A DNA stretch of 64,000 nt from Streptomyces sp. NBC_01591 (lineage in GTDB: Bacteria; Actinomycetota; Actinomycetes; Streptomycetales; Streptomycetaceae), in assembly GCF_035918155.1 (NCBI RefSeq), contig NZ_CP109329.1, positions 108,744 to 172,743 on the forward strand, in the 5' to 3' direction. Of the stretch, positions 52,690 to 60,380 are shown in pieces. Every line of letters starts with the position of its first letter. The first letter of the stretch is position 1. A model generated the notes under the pieces. The model had not been told where the DNA came from, made no database searches, and saw only the letters and a list, made by a program, of their open reading frames with translations. The position numbers and the translations under genes were made by a program.

Positions 52690-54423
52690 TCACGCGGCGA
52701 GGGAGAGGTCGAGGCGGGCAAGGTGGCTGGCGCGGGTGCGGTCGAGCGAGTGGCCGTTCCACCAGGCATCGAGGCGGATGAGGTTGAGCGCAACGGCGGA
52801 GAAAATGTGTTCCAGGTGGGTCTTCTGGAGGCCGAGGTAGCGGGCACGTCTCATCCCGGTGACCGCGACGGCCTGGTGGATGGTTCCCTCGACGCCCGCG
52901 CGGGTTGCGTACCTGGCTCGCCACTGCTCGTCGGACTGCTGGAGGCGGGCATGGTCGAGGACTTCTTGCACCTCGCGGGGTTGCAGGGAGAGGGTCCGAC
53001 CGCCGGTCTTCGAGCGGGTGCACTTGTCTCGCACCGGGCAGGGGCGACATGTTTCCTTGTCGAATTTGATGACGATGGCCTTGGTCCCGCGCTGGGTCGC
53101 GGGGCTCCACCAGGTACTGGTGTCCCCGCGTGGGCAGGTGGCCTGCCGCTTGTCCCAGTCGATGGTGAACGCGTTGCGGTCGAACCCAGCGCCGGCACGC
53201 GCCTGGGGTGAGCTGTTCAGCAGGACCGGAGTGACCAGGGTGACCCCGAAGCTCTTCTTCATGCCCACGATCAACTCGGCGGAGGCATAACCGGAATCGA
53301 GGAAGTGCTCGGCGGGCAGAAGACCACGGCCGGCGAGCTTGTGATGGACCGGTTCAGTCATTTCCGCGTCGGTCACTGTGGCGTCGGTGGTCGCGATGCT
53401 GGTGATCAAGTGCGGCGGCGTTCCGTCGCCTCCGGAGATCGTCGCCTGGCCGGTGGGCGCATCGTGGTCATCGGTTTCGTCGCAGGACTCGCTGATGTGA
53501 ACCTTGTAGCCGGTCCACCAGGAGCCCTGCTTGAGGCCGTAGCGCGCGTCCGTGTCGTACGGAGAGGCCAGCCGCATTCTGCTGGGCGGGAGGTCTTTGC
53601 TCTCCCGCCGCTTCACCTCCGCCCCGGCCTCGGTCACAGTGCGGTGGTAGTTCTGCACCCACATCGTGCGCAGGACCTGCACCGCCGGGAGTTCGCGCAG
53701 CCAGGCCGGGGCATCAGGGGCATGTACCGCTTCCAGCAGCGCGAACCCGTCCCGGCCGTATGCCAGGGCCATCTCCTCGCGCCTGCTCGTAGAAGCCGGC
53801 GGATGCCAGGAGTGAATCCGCGGTCCGTAGCGCTCGGCCCATTCCCGAACGGGCACCGCCTCGGCCAGCCAGTCCGGTGCCGCGCAGGCCAGTGCCTCCA
53901 GCGCGGCCCGCAGCGTCTCCCCGGCCAGCTCCAGCCTGTTCAGATCACGGACCGCCGCCAGCACGCGGGTGGAGTCAGTACGCTGCTTGCCTCCCGCCTT
54001 CACCAGGCCCCGGTCCTTGAGCGCGGTCAGCAGCAGGTCGAGCACCTTCTCCTCCATCCCGTGCTCGACCAGTCGCGTGCGGAACTCGGACAGCACCGAG
54101 GCGTCGAACCCGGGATCATCCAGCTCCAGGCCGAGCGCGTACTTCAGATCCATGCCGTACCGCACCCGATGTGCTGCCGCCCGGTCAGTGAGGTTCTCGG
54201 TGAACTGCAACACCGTCACCAGCGCGAGCTGGCCCGGTGACCAGCCTGGCCGTCCTCTGGCTTCGAACGCCTCGGCGAACTCGGCGTCCGAGAACAACTC
54301 TCCCAGCTCGTCACGGACCCGCATCGCCAACGGGTACGGGCCCCGTGCCGCCACCGCCCGCGCCACCTGCGCGGTCAGCTCGGGCACCTTCGGCCACGGC
54401 CTCGGCTGCATCGACATTTCCAC
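52690..54423 (-). CDS. IS1182-family transposase
   Basis: 577 residues, full length for the family. It has the N-terminal helical region (VTVLQFTENLTDRAAAHRVR, DASVLSEFRTRLVEHG), then the DDE domain with QRTDSTRVLAAVR (first Asp), HFLDSGYASAEL (second Asp) and the C-terminal RAGVEGTIHQAVAVTGMRRA (Glu). A Cys cluster (CRPCPVRDKCTRS) is typical. It appears intact. It lies just inside the right end of the 5.2-kb unit and is the only intact transposase candidate for moving it. Confidence 0.9.
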   Translation of the reverse strand: MEMSMQPRPWPKVPELTAQVARAVAARGPYPLAMRVRDELGELFSDAEFAEAFEARGRPGWSPGQLALVTVLQFTENLTDRAAAHRVRYGMDLKYALGLELDDPGFDASVLSEFRTRLVEHGMEEKVLDLLLTALKDRGLVKAGGKQRTDSTRVLAAVRDLNRLELAGETLRAALEALACAAPDWLAEAVPVREWAERYGPRIHSWHPPASTSRREEMALAYGRDGFALLEAVHAPDAPAWLRELPAVQVLRTMWVQNYHRTVTEAGAEVKRRESKDLPPSRMRLASPYDTDARYGLKQGSWWTGYKVHISESCDETDDHDAPTGQATISGGDGTPPHLITSIATTDATVTDAEMTEPVHHKLAGRGLLPAEHFLDSGYASAELIVGMKKSFGVTLVTPVLLNSSPQARAGAGFDRNAFTIDWDKRQATCPRGDTSTWWSPATQRGTKAIVIKFDKETCRPCPVRDKCTRSKTGGRTLSLQPREVQEVLDHARLQQSDEQWRARYATRAGVEGTIHQAVAVTGMRRARYLGLQKTHLEHIFSAVALNLIRLDAWWNGHSLDRTRASHLARLDLSLAA

Positions 54424-54571
54424 ACCCCACCCGCGACCGGGAACGTCAAGACGGCCGCTGCTGTCCTGCCCAACGAGCCGTCAGACCCGCTGGGTACGGA
54501 ATAAGCCAGCAGGATCGGTGACAGCGTTCTTACCGGCACCCCGAAACCTGCCGCCGACCGGCGGGGACGGG

Positions 54572-55531
54572 TCAGAGATCGCGGCAACTTCGGCGGTGGG
54601 TATCGGATGAGGCTCGGTCGCTCCGTGCCTCTATCAGACCGCCTCTCAGAACACGATCGAGTGCTGCCCGGCCTGCGGGTCCCCAGTTCGGCTTGCCGCC
54701 GGGAAGGCCCCGGTCGCCGTTCTGGCCCATGAGCATGAGGAACAGGCTCTTCAGAGCGGCCAGCCCGCGGGCGCGCCGGATCGTCCCCTCGTCTGCCTGC
54801 GCGTACACGCTGAAGAACCGCGAGGCGCAGCCCGCGGGAAGGAGCACCCATGCGGCCGCGAGGTCCCACGCCGGATCGCCAGCGAACATGGCACCGAAGT
54901 CGACGATGCCCGAGAGCGTTCCGTCCGAGACGACGACGTTCGCGGGATGAAGGTCGCCGTGCACCCAGAGCGGCGGGCCCTCCCACTCGGGCGCCGCGAC
55001 GGCGTCGTCCCAGACGGCCCGGACATCGTCGGCGAGGTCGTCGGGGACGACGGAGTGGAAGAAGTGGTCGAATCCGTCCGTGCACTTCTTGGGGTGAGCG
55101 CCGAAGTCCGAGCTGATCGGCGCCTCGGCGGGCGCCTCCACGTGGAGCGCCCTGAGGAAGCCCGCCAGTGTGTCGGCCGCGTGGGCGCCGCGGTTGATCG
55201 AGCCGTGGTCCAGCGGCTCGCCGGGAACCCACGTCATGATGGTCCAGTGCTTGGGGAAGCGCTCGGACGGTTCGCCGAACCGCACCGGGGTCGGCACCGG
55301 GAGCGGCAGGCGCGGGGCCAGCACGGGTAGCCACCGCCGCTCCTTGAGCTGGAGCTCCGGGGTGGGGTCCATGCGCTGCATGCGCACGGCCAACTCGTCC
55401 CCGAGGCGCCACATTTGGTTGCCCCAGCCGCCCGCCACCTCGCGGATGGCCAGCCCTGCAAGGTCTGGATGTTGCTCCTGCAACAGGTCGCGGACCAGGT
55501 CTGCGGTGATCTCGATCTCGGTGTCGGTCAT
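54572..55531 (-). CDS. APH-family phosphotransferase (aminoglycoside/macrolide kinase-like)
   Basis: 319 residues from the ATG at complement 55531. It has the kinase-like fold: N-lobe IREVAGGWGNQMWRLGDELA, hinge WTIMTWVPGEPL, catalytic loop LWVHGDLHPANVVV (H-G-D-x-x-x-x-N) and metal-binding IVDFGAMFAGDPAWDLAAAW. Such enzymes phosphorylate antibiotics such as aminoglycosides or macrolides, or small metabolites. It lies 53 nt downstream of a methyltransferase gene on the same strand. The pair is cargo of the 19.5-kb transposon, consistent with a selectable resistance-type function, though the substrate cannot be told. Confidence 0.85.
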   Translation of the reverse strand: MTDTEIEITADLVRDLLQEQHPDLAGLAIREVAGGWGNQMWRLGDELAVRMQRMDPTPELQLKERRWLPVLAPRLPLPVPTPVRFGEPSERFPKHWTIMTWVPGEPLDHGSINRGAHAADTLAGFLRALHVEAPAEAPISSDFGAHPKKCTDGFDHFFHSVVPDDLADDVRAVWDDAVAAPEWEGPPLWVHGDLHPANVVVSDGTLSGIVDFGAMFAGDPAWDLAAAWVLLPAGCASRFFSVYAQADEGTIRRARGLAALKSLFLMLMGQNGDRGLPGGKPNWGPAGRAALDRVLRGGLIEARSDRASSDTHRRSCRDL

Positions 55532-55584
55532 GCGAAGCCACACTACTGGGCAGGATTCTGGCTTCGCTCGTGATCCGCGATTGG

Positions 55585-56325
55585 CTAGCTGCCTGAGCCG
55601 GTGGCCGACGGCGGTACCTCGACCACGAAAAACAGGAAGTTGGGGTTGGTCGACAGGTCCTGGAAGCCGTCCGGGAACAGTTCGCGGGCGGCCGGTTCGG
55701 GCTGCGGCTCGCTGATGACGCAAAGACGGAAGCCGGCGCCGGCGAAGGCATCGGTCATCGCGTGCAACGGCCTGCGCCACAACTCCATCGGGGCGGAATG
55801 TCCGTTGAGAGTCCAGTCGAAGGTATAGCTGGTGGTGGCGTGGTAGTCGGGTCGGGGATCCCGGTGCGCGTAGGCCGTGAAAGGGTGACTCACCGACGCG
55901 ATCAGTCGGCCGCCGGGCCGGAGTACCCGCCGAAACTCGGCCAGCGTCGGCCCCCAGTCTTCCAGGTAGTGCAGCACCAGCGACGCGGCCACGTCGTCGA
56001 ACGTTCCGTCGTCGAACGGCAGAGGGTCGCGTAGGTCGACCACGTGGAGGGCTACATCGTCGCCGAGCCGCCGCCTCGCGAGCGCCAGCATCCCGGCGCT
56101 GGCGTCGATGCCGGTGACGACGGCACCGCGGTCGCGTAGTGCAGAGGACAGGGGGCCTGAGCCGCAGCCAGCATCCAGGATCCGACGGCCAGTCACGTCT
56201 CCGGCCAGGGCCAACATTGCGGGCCGCTCGTAGTACGCGTTTACGAGGCTGTTCTCGTTCTCCGCTGAGTACGTTGCGGCGAAGCTGTCGTAGTCGTTCG
56301 CCTGGCCCCGATCTGCAGACTGCAT
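55585..56325 (-). CDS. Class I SAM-dependent methyltransferase
   Basis: 246 residues. It has motif I ILDAGCGSGPLSSALRDRGA, motif II acidic VVTGIDASAGML, and post-motifs FDDVAASLVLHYLEDW and VLRPGGRLIASVSHPF, i.e. a Methyltransf_11 fold. Small-molecule methylation is likely. It is co-directional with the APH-type kinase as a probable two-gene operon. Being transposon cargo, it may be part of a resistance or modification pair, but no rRNA-methylase signature is seen. Confidence 0.88.
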   Translation of the reverse strand: MQSADRGQANDYDSFAATYSAENENSLVNAYYERPAMLALAGDVTGRRILDAGCGSGPLSSALRDRGAVVTGIDASAGMLALARRRLGDDVALHVVDLRDPLPFDDGTFDDVAASLVLHYLEDWGPTLAEFRRVLRPGGRLIASVSHPFTAYAHRDPRPDYHATTSYTFDWTLNGHSAPMELWRRPLHAMTDAFAGAGFRLCVISEPQPEPAARELFPDGFQDLSTNPNFLFFVVEVPPSATGSGS

Positions 56326-56462
56326 CGTCGCAGCCTAGTAGTCACATGATCCGCCCGACAGGCCCCCACGTCCCAAAAGCCACTCAACCTTCGCTGTGAG
56401 AGATCACCCCGTCACCCTCGTCACGAAGTAACGCGGTCTTCAAGAAACGATGGCACCCTCAA

Positions 56463-57677
56463 GTGATCAACGCACCACCCACGGATGATCATGTGATCGT
56501 GGAGGCACAGGTGCGTGACTACGGGTTTTCGCCAGCTCAGCAGGACGAGATTTGGAGACGTTGGCGCGAGGGGCAGTCGTTCAGCTTGATCGGACGGGCA
56601 CTCGGGGCACCGATGCAGCACGCTCGTCGCTTCCTGTCCCAGAGCGGCGGCGTCCGCCTCGCCCCGCAGAAGCGGTCAGAGCGGCATCTGAGTGGCAGCG
56701 AGCGCGAGGAGATATCCCGCGGCATCGCCGCCGGGGAATCGGCCCGCCAGCTGGCCAAGCGGCTGGGCCGATCCCCTTCGACCGTCTCCCGCGAGATCGC
56801 CCGTAACGGCGGCCGGGACCGTTACCGAGCCGCCTCGGCCGATGCAGCCGCCTACGAGCGCGGGCGCCGCCCCAAGCAGGCCAAGCTCGCCCAACGGCCC
56901 GCTCTGCGCGCCCTGGTGGAAGCCAAGCTGGCTCTGTGCTGGTCACCCGAGCAGATCGCAGGATGGCTGCGACGGCTGTTCCCTGAAGACGCCTCCATGC
57001 AGATCTCGCACGAAGCGATCTACCTCTCGCTCTACGACCCTCGCCGGCGTCAGGCGATCGACCGCAGCCTCACCCAGCGACTGCGGTCAGGCAGGCCCAT
57101 GCGTCGTCCGAAGATCGCTCGCCGACCCACCGGGCGGGGCATCATCCGCGGCATGGTGTCCATCACCGCCCGCCCCGCCGAGGTCGAGGACCGCAAGGTT
57201 GCCGGCCACTGGGAGGGCGACCTCGTAATGGGCACCCGGCCCTCGGCCGTCGCCACGCTCGTCGAGCGCACCAGCCGCTACACGGCCATCGTTGCGCTGC
57301 CCGACGGCATCAAGGCTGAGCAGGTCACTCCGCACCTCACCAGGAGTCTCCTCGGTATCCCGCCCCAGCTACGACGAACGCTCACCTGGGACCGGGGCCG
57401 GGAGATGGCCGAGCACCAGGCCATCACCGCCGAGACCGGAATGCCGATCTACCTCTGCAAGCCGCGCAGCCCGTGGCAACGCGGCACCAACGAGAACACC
57501 AACCGGCTGCTTCGGCAGTACCTCCCCAAGGGCGCGGACCTCCGCACGTTCAGCCAGGCCGACCTGGACGCCATCGCCCATGAGCTCAACCATCGTCCGC
57601 GCAAGACCCATGGCTATCGCACTCCGGCAGAGGTCTACGCTGGCCTCCTGACCAGCGGTGATGCGCCGACCGCTTGA
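56463..57677 (+). CDS. IS30-family transposase
   Basis: 404 residues; a GTG at 56463 opens the frame, with an internal ATG at 56487 as alternative. It has the N-terminal HTH (SEREEISRGIAAGESARQLA, RSPSTVSREIARNGG) and the IS30 DDE core: HWEGDLVMG (Asp), LTWDRGREMAEH (Asp) and SPWQRGTNENTNRLLRQYLP (Glu). It is full length and appears intact. Its right end runs straight into a resolvase fragment, indicating that the IS removed the resolvase N-terminus. Clear terminal repeats could not be fixed. Confidence 0.9.
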   Translation: MINAPPTDDHVIVEAQVRDYGFSPAQQDEIWRRWREGQSFSLIGRALGAPMQHARRFLSQSGGVRLAPQKRSERHLSGSEREEISRGIAAGESARQLAKRLGRSPSTVSREIARNGGRDRYRAASADAAAYERGRRPKQAKLAQRPALRALVEAKLALCWSPEQIAGWLRRLFPEDASMQISHEAIYLSLYDPRRRQAIDRSLTQRLRSGRPMRRPKIARRPTGRGIIRGMVSITARPAEVEDRKVAGHWEGDLVMGTRPSAVATLVERTSRYTAIVALPDGIKAEQVTPHLTRSLLGIPPQLRRTLTWDRGREMAEHQAITAETGMPIYLCKPRSPWQRGTNENTNRLLRQYLPKGADLRTFSQADLDAIAHELNHRPRKTHGYRTPAEVYAGLLTSGDAPTA

Positions 57678-58145
57678 GCTCGCCTGCCACGCCTTCCTCG
57701 ACGCCGGCGACATCCTCGTCGTCCCGAGCCTGGACCGCTACGGCCGCAGCCTCCAGGACCTCATCACCATGGTCGCCGAACTGCGCGAGCGCGGCATCGG
57801 CTTCACCTCGCTCCACGAGAACCTCGACACCACCACCCCCGGCGGCCGACTCGTCTTCCACGTCTTCGCGGCCCTGGCGGAGTTCATCCGCGAACTCATC
57901 GTCCAGGGAACCCGCGAGGGCCTGGCCGCCGCTCGCGCCCGCGGCCGGGTCGGCGGACGCCCCACGTCGCCACCGAAGAAGTCATCCGCGCCGCCCGCGA
58001 CCTCCTGCCCGACCCCGGCCGCTCCATCACCTCGATCGCCAAGCTCCTCGGCGTCTCCCCGGGCACCCTCTACAACCACATCCCCGACCTCCGCGAACTG
58101 CGCGCCAGCACGGTCCCTCATCAGCTCGAAGTCACGGAGCGGTGA
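57671..58145 (+). pseudogene. tnpR: Truncated, frameshifted serine resolvase of the outer transposon
   Basis: DAGDILVVPSLDRYGRSLQD, then GGRLVFHVFAALAEFIRELI, are the second half of a Tn3-type resolvase domain; the catalytic Ser region is missing. After GRVGGRPT a one-base loss near 57966 shifts the frame, and VATEEVIRAARDLLPDPGRS plus ITSIAKLLGVSPGTLYNHIP (HTH) continue to a TGA at 58143-58145. Broken at both points, it lies just inside the right end of the 19.5-kb element, the usual place for tnpR. Confidence 0.82.
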
Positions 58146-58355
58146 CCACGTGCCGATCCGACCCGAGAACCGCGACCGGCACCCCGCCGACTGGCCAGAG
58201 ATCTCCACTGCGACCGTGACCACCACGCCCGCACCCGGACCCAGGTTCGTCGTACCATGCTCGATTCCAGCGGGCAGCTGACGTTCGAGTTGTAAGCGAA
58301 CGCAGCAAGATCATGCGCTTAGCGTTACTGGTTGTTCTATTGGTCCCCAAGGCCG

Positions 58356-58422
58356 GAGTACGCACGGGCGACCGGGCTGACGCCGCACCTGAACGAGGAG
58401 GCGCTGCCGATCGAGCCCCCGG
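58356..58422 (+). pseudogene. hypE: hypE continuation on the right side of the transposon
   Basis: Starting with the GAGTA duplication the sequence encodes YARATGLTPHLNEEALPIEP, the HypE segment that should follow DVTRGGLTAVLHE at 38810. After ~20 residues HypE similarity ends and an NmrA-type sequence begins in the same frame. Confidence 0.7.
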
Positions 58423-59024
58423 AGGAGCAGAGCACGGGCTTCATCAAGGCCGCGGCCTCTCGCGGTGTACAGCGTTTCGTGATGCTCAGCGCGTGGGGTC
58501 CGGAGTCCGTGGCGGAGACCTCGCTGCGCGAGTCGGGGATGCAGTGGACCAGCGTCAGCCCGAGCTGGTTCAACCAGAACGTCAGCGACGACTACGAGCA
58601 GAAGTTCCGCGAGGACATCCGGGCCGGTGAGATGGTCACCTCCTACGGCGCCTCGACCTTCGCGTTCATCGACGCCGACGACATCGCCGACGTGGTGGTC
58701 GCTGCGCTTCTGGAGGACGGCCACCACGGGCAGTCGTACCGGCTGACCGGACCGCGCTCGCTGAGCTTCGCCCAGGCCGCCCAGGAGATCGCGCAGGCAC
58801 TCGGCCGCCCGATCAGCTACACCGAGCTCACGCCCGAGCAGTACGCCCAGCGGCTCATCTCGGTGGGCCTGCCCTCCGAACTCGCCGCCGGCATCAGCGA
58901 CATGGGCCCGGAGGAGTGGCGCGAGGAGCCCACCGGCGACGTGCAGCGCGCGCTCGGTCGGGCACCGAAGGATTTCGCGGACTACGCCCGCGAGACGGCA
59001 GCCACCGGCGCGTGGAACGCCTGA
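58423..59024 (+). pseudogene. N-terminally truncated NmrA/NAD(P)H-binding (SDR-a) protein
   Basis: About 200 residues: GFIKAAASRGVQRFVMLSAW, MQWTSVSPSWFNQNVSDDY, AFIDADDIADVVVAALLEDG, QSYRLTGPRSLSFAQAAQEI. This is the second half of an NmrA/ergot-alkaloid-type NAD(P)-binding protein. The N-terminal Rossmann GxxGxxG part is lost and replaced by the hypE remnant, which reads in frame into it. It is probably non-functional; an in-frame hypE-NmrA chimera could only be made if a start codon exists upstream, in the transposon end. Confidence 0.75.
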
Positions 59025-59060
59025 CGCGCGACAGCGCACACGGCCCCGCCGTGGGGCATG

Positions 59061-59095
59061 GTGAGGGCCGGCGGTGCAGGTCGCCCGGCCCTCAC
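59061..59095. terminator. 11-bp hairpin after the NmrA fragment
   Basis: GTGAGGGCCGG (59061-59071) pairs with 59085-59095 across a 13-nt loop, ~37 nt after the stop. No other gene is seen between 59025 and 59295. Confidence 0.6.
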
Positions 59096-59295
59096 CGCTT
59101 CGAGCACACACGCAGGGCCGGGCCCGAAGCTGAGCCTGCAGGGCGGCCGTGCTGGAGCAGTCGGAGCCGGTGCCGCCGCACACCACACGGTCGTTGTGTC
59201 AACGGCCTCTTGGGACGCCCCAGCCTTCAAGAAACCTTGGTCTATTGAAGATCTTGATCGCTTGGCCTGCGACGGCGGACCTCCGCCACCGGACA

Positions 59296-60261
59296 TCACG
59301 AGCGGGTGGCACGGGTGGCACGGGTGAAGCGGGCAGCCCACTCCCGGACGAAGTCGACGAACTCGGGAGGGCCGAGCACCTCGAACTCCGCACCCACATT
59401 GCCCAGTGCCTGAGTCGGCCAGTTTAGGGTCTGCGAGGTCATCCTTACCCGGCAGCGCTGCTCGTCGACCTCCTCGACCGTCGCCCACGGGCCAACGCGC
59501 GCGCGAACAGCCGCTGCGGGGGCGTGCACAAGCGCTTCGACGGTGTGCGGAACGGGGACGCCGCCGCTCCCCGCACGGACGAAGGCCGAGGCGTCGTCGG
59601 CAGGTAGCTCGCGCGGGCGAAACCGCTCTCCGGTCCCGCGCGGATCGTCGAGGCGGTCGAGGCGGAAGCTGCGCCAGTCCTGCCGGGTCAGGTCGTAGGC
59701 GACCAGGTACCAGCGGTACCCGAGCGAGACCAGCCCGTGGGGCTCGACATGGCGGGCGCTGCGCTCGCCACCGCGGGCGGTGTAGGAGAAGCGAAGTCGT
59801 TCCTCGTCGCGACATGCCTGCGCGACGGCGGTCAGCACACCGGCCTCGACGGTCTCCCCACCGCCCTCGACCGAGGGCACGGTCACCACCCGCAGGGCGT
59901 CGACCCGTCGGCGCAGTCGCGCCGGCATGACCTGCACGACCTTGGTGAACGCGCGGATCGAGGACTCCTCGATTCCGGTAACCGCGCCCTGGGCGGCCGC
60001 ACGCAACCCAATGGCGAGCGCGACCGCCTCCTCGTCGTCGAGCACCAACGGCGGCAGGGCGGCGCCTGCCGTGAGCTGGTAGCCGCCATCGACGCCGCGA
60101 CTGGCCTCGACCGGGTAGCCCAACTCACGCAGCCGGTCGACGTCGCGCCGCAGGGTACGCGCAGAAACCCCGAGCCTGTCGGCCAGCTCGCCGCCCGGCC
60201 AGTGCCGGTGGGTCTGGAGCAGGGACAGCAGCCGCAGAGTCCGTGAGCTTGTGTTCGCCAT
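59296..60261 (-). CDS. YafY-type HTH/WYL-domain transcriptional regulator
   Basis: 321 residues from the ATG at complement 60261. The HTH_11-type N-terminus (LSLLQTHRHWPGGELADRLG, VSARTLRRDVDRLRELGYPV, EASRGVDGGYQL) is followed by a WYL domain (HVEPHGLVSLGYRWYLVAYD, WRSFRLDRL) and a WCX-like C-terminus. Such regulators sense a small ligand and control the adjacent gene. It is divergent from a medium-chain dehydrogenase, with a perfect 7-bp inverted repeat between them. Appears intact. Confidence 0.9.
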   Translation of the reverse strand: MANTSSRTLRLLSLLQTHRHWPGGELADRLGVSARTLRRDVDRLRELGYPVEASRGVDGGYQLTAGAALPPLVLDDEEAVALAIGLRAAAQGAVTGIEESSIRAFTKVVQVMPARLRRRVDALRVVTVPSVEGGGETVEAGVLTAVAQACRDEERLRFSYTARGGERSARHVEPHGLVSLGYRWYLVAYDLTRQDWRSFRLDRLDDPRGTGERFRPRELPADDASAFVRAGSGGVPVPHTVEALVHAPAAAVRARVGPWATVEEVDEQRCRVRMTSQTLNWPTQALGNVGAEFEVLGPPEFVDFVREWAARFTRATRATRS

Positions 60262-60299
60262 GCCCTCCAGGATGGCGGCAATTGAGGTCGGAAAGTGAC

Positions 60300-60316
60300 C
60301 GCTATGGCTCATAGCG
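60300..60316. promoter_or_regulatory. Candidate operator for the WYL regulator
   Basis: CGCTATG-GCT-CATAGCG is a perfect 7-bp inverted repeat midway in the 119-bp divergent intergenic region, the expected location for autoregulation and control of the dehydrogenase gene. Confidence 0.55.
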
Positions 60317-60380
60317 TGGGTCTCACGAGAACGGCACGGGCCCAGGCCGGGTGCGCCGACTGATCGAAACGAGGAGAACC

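Larger units (their letters stand above)
49333..54542. mobile_element. 5.2-kb transposable unit with 54-bp inverted repeats
   Basis: The 54-bp terminal repeats (49333-49386 and 54489-54542) begin GGGGTGCCGGTAAGAACGCT and differ at one position. The direct repeat GAAAC flanks both sides (49328-49332, 54543-54547). GGGG termini and a 5-bp duplication are Tn3-like, yet the only transposase inside is of the IS1182 type and no Tn3 tnpA is present. It may be a non-autonomous Tn3-derived unit mobilised in trans, or an IS1182-like element with unusual ends. It also carries a large HTH/NTPase/repeat protein and a small two-TM protein. Confidence 0.85.
38811..58355. mobile_element. 19.5-kb Tn3-family transposon inserted in hypE
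   Basis: The ends are inverted repeats starting CGGCCTTGGGGACCA (38811 onward, and complement ending 58355), with a shared inner part AGTAACGCTAAGC. Both ends are flanked by the direct repeat GAGTA (38806-38810 and 58356-58360). Removing the element restores hypE coding across the site (LHEY-ARATGL). Contents: tnpA (now split), an inserted 7.2-kb Tn3 element, an inserted 5.2-kb unit, APH and methyltransferase cargo, an IS30 transposase and a truncated resolvase. Both transposition genes of the outer element are broken, so it is immobile unless helped. Confidence 0.88.
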
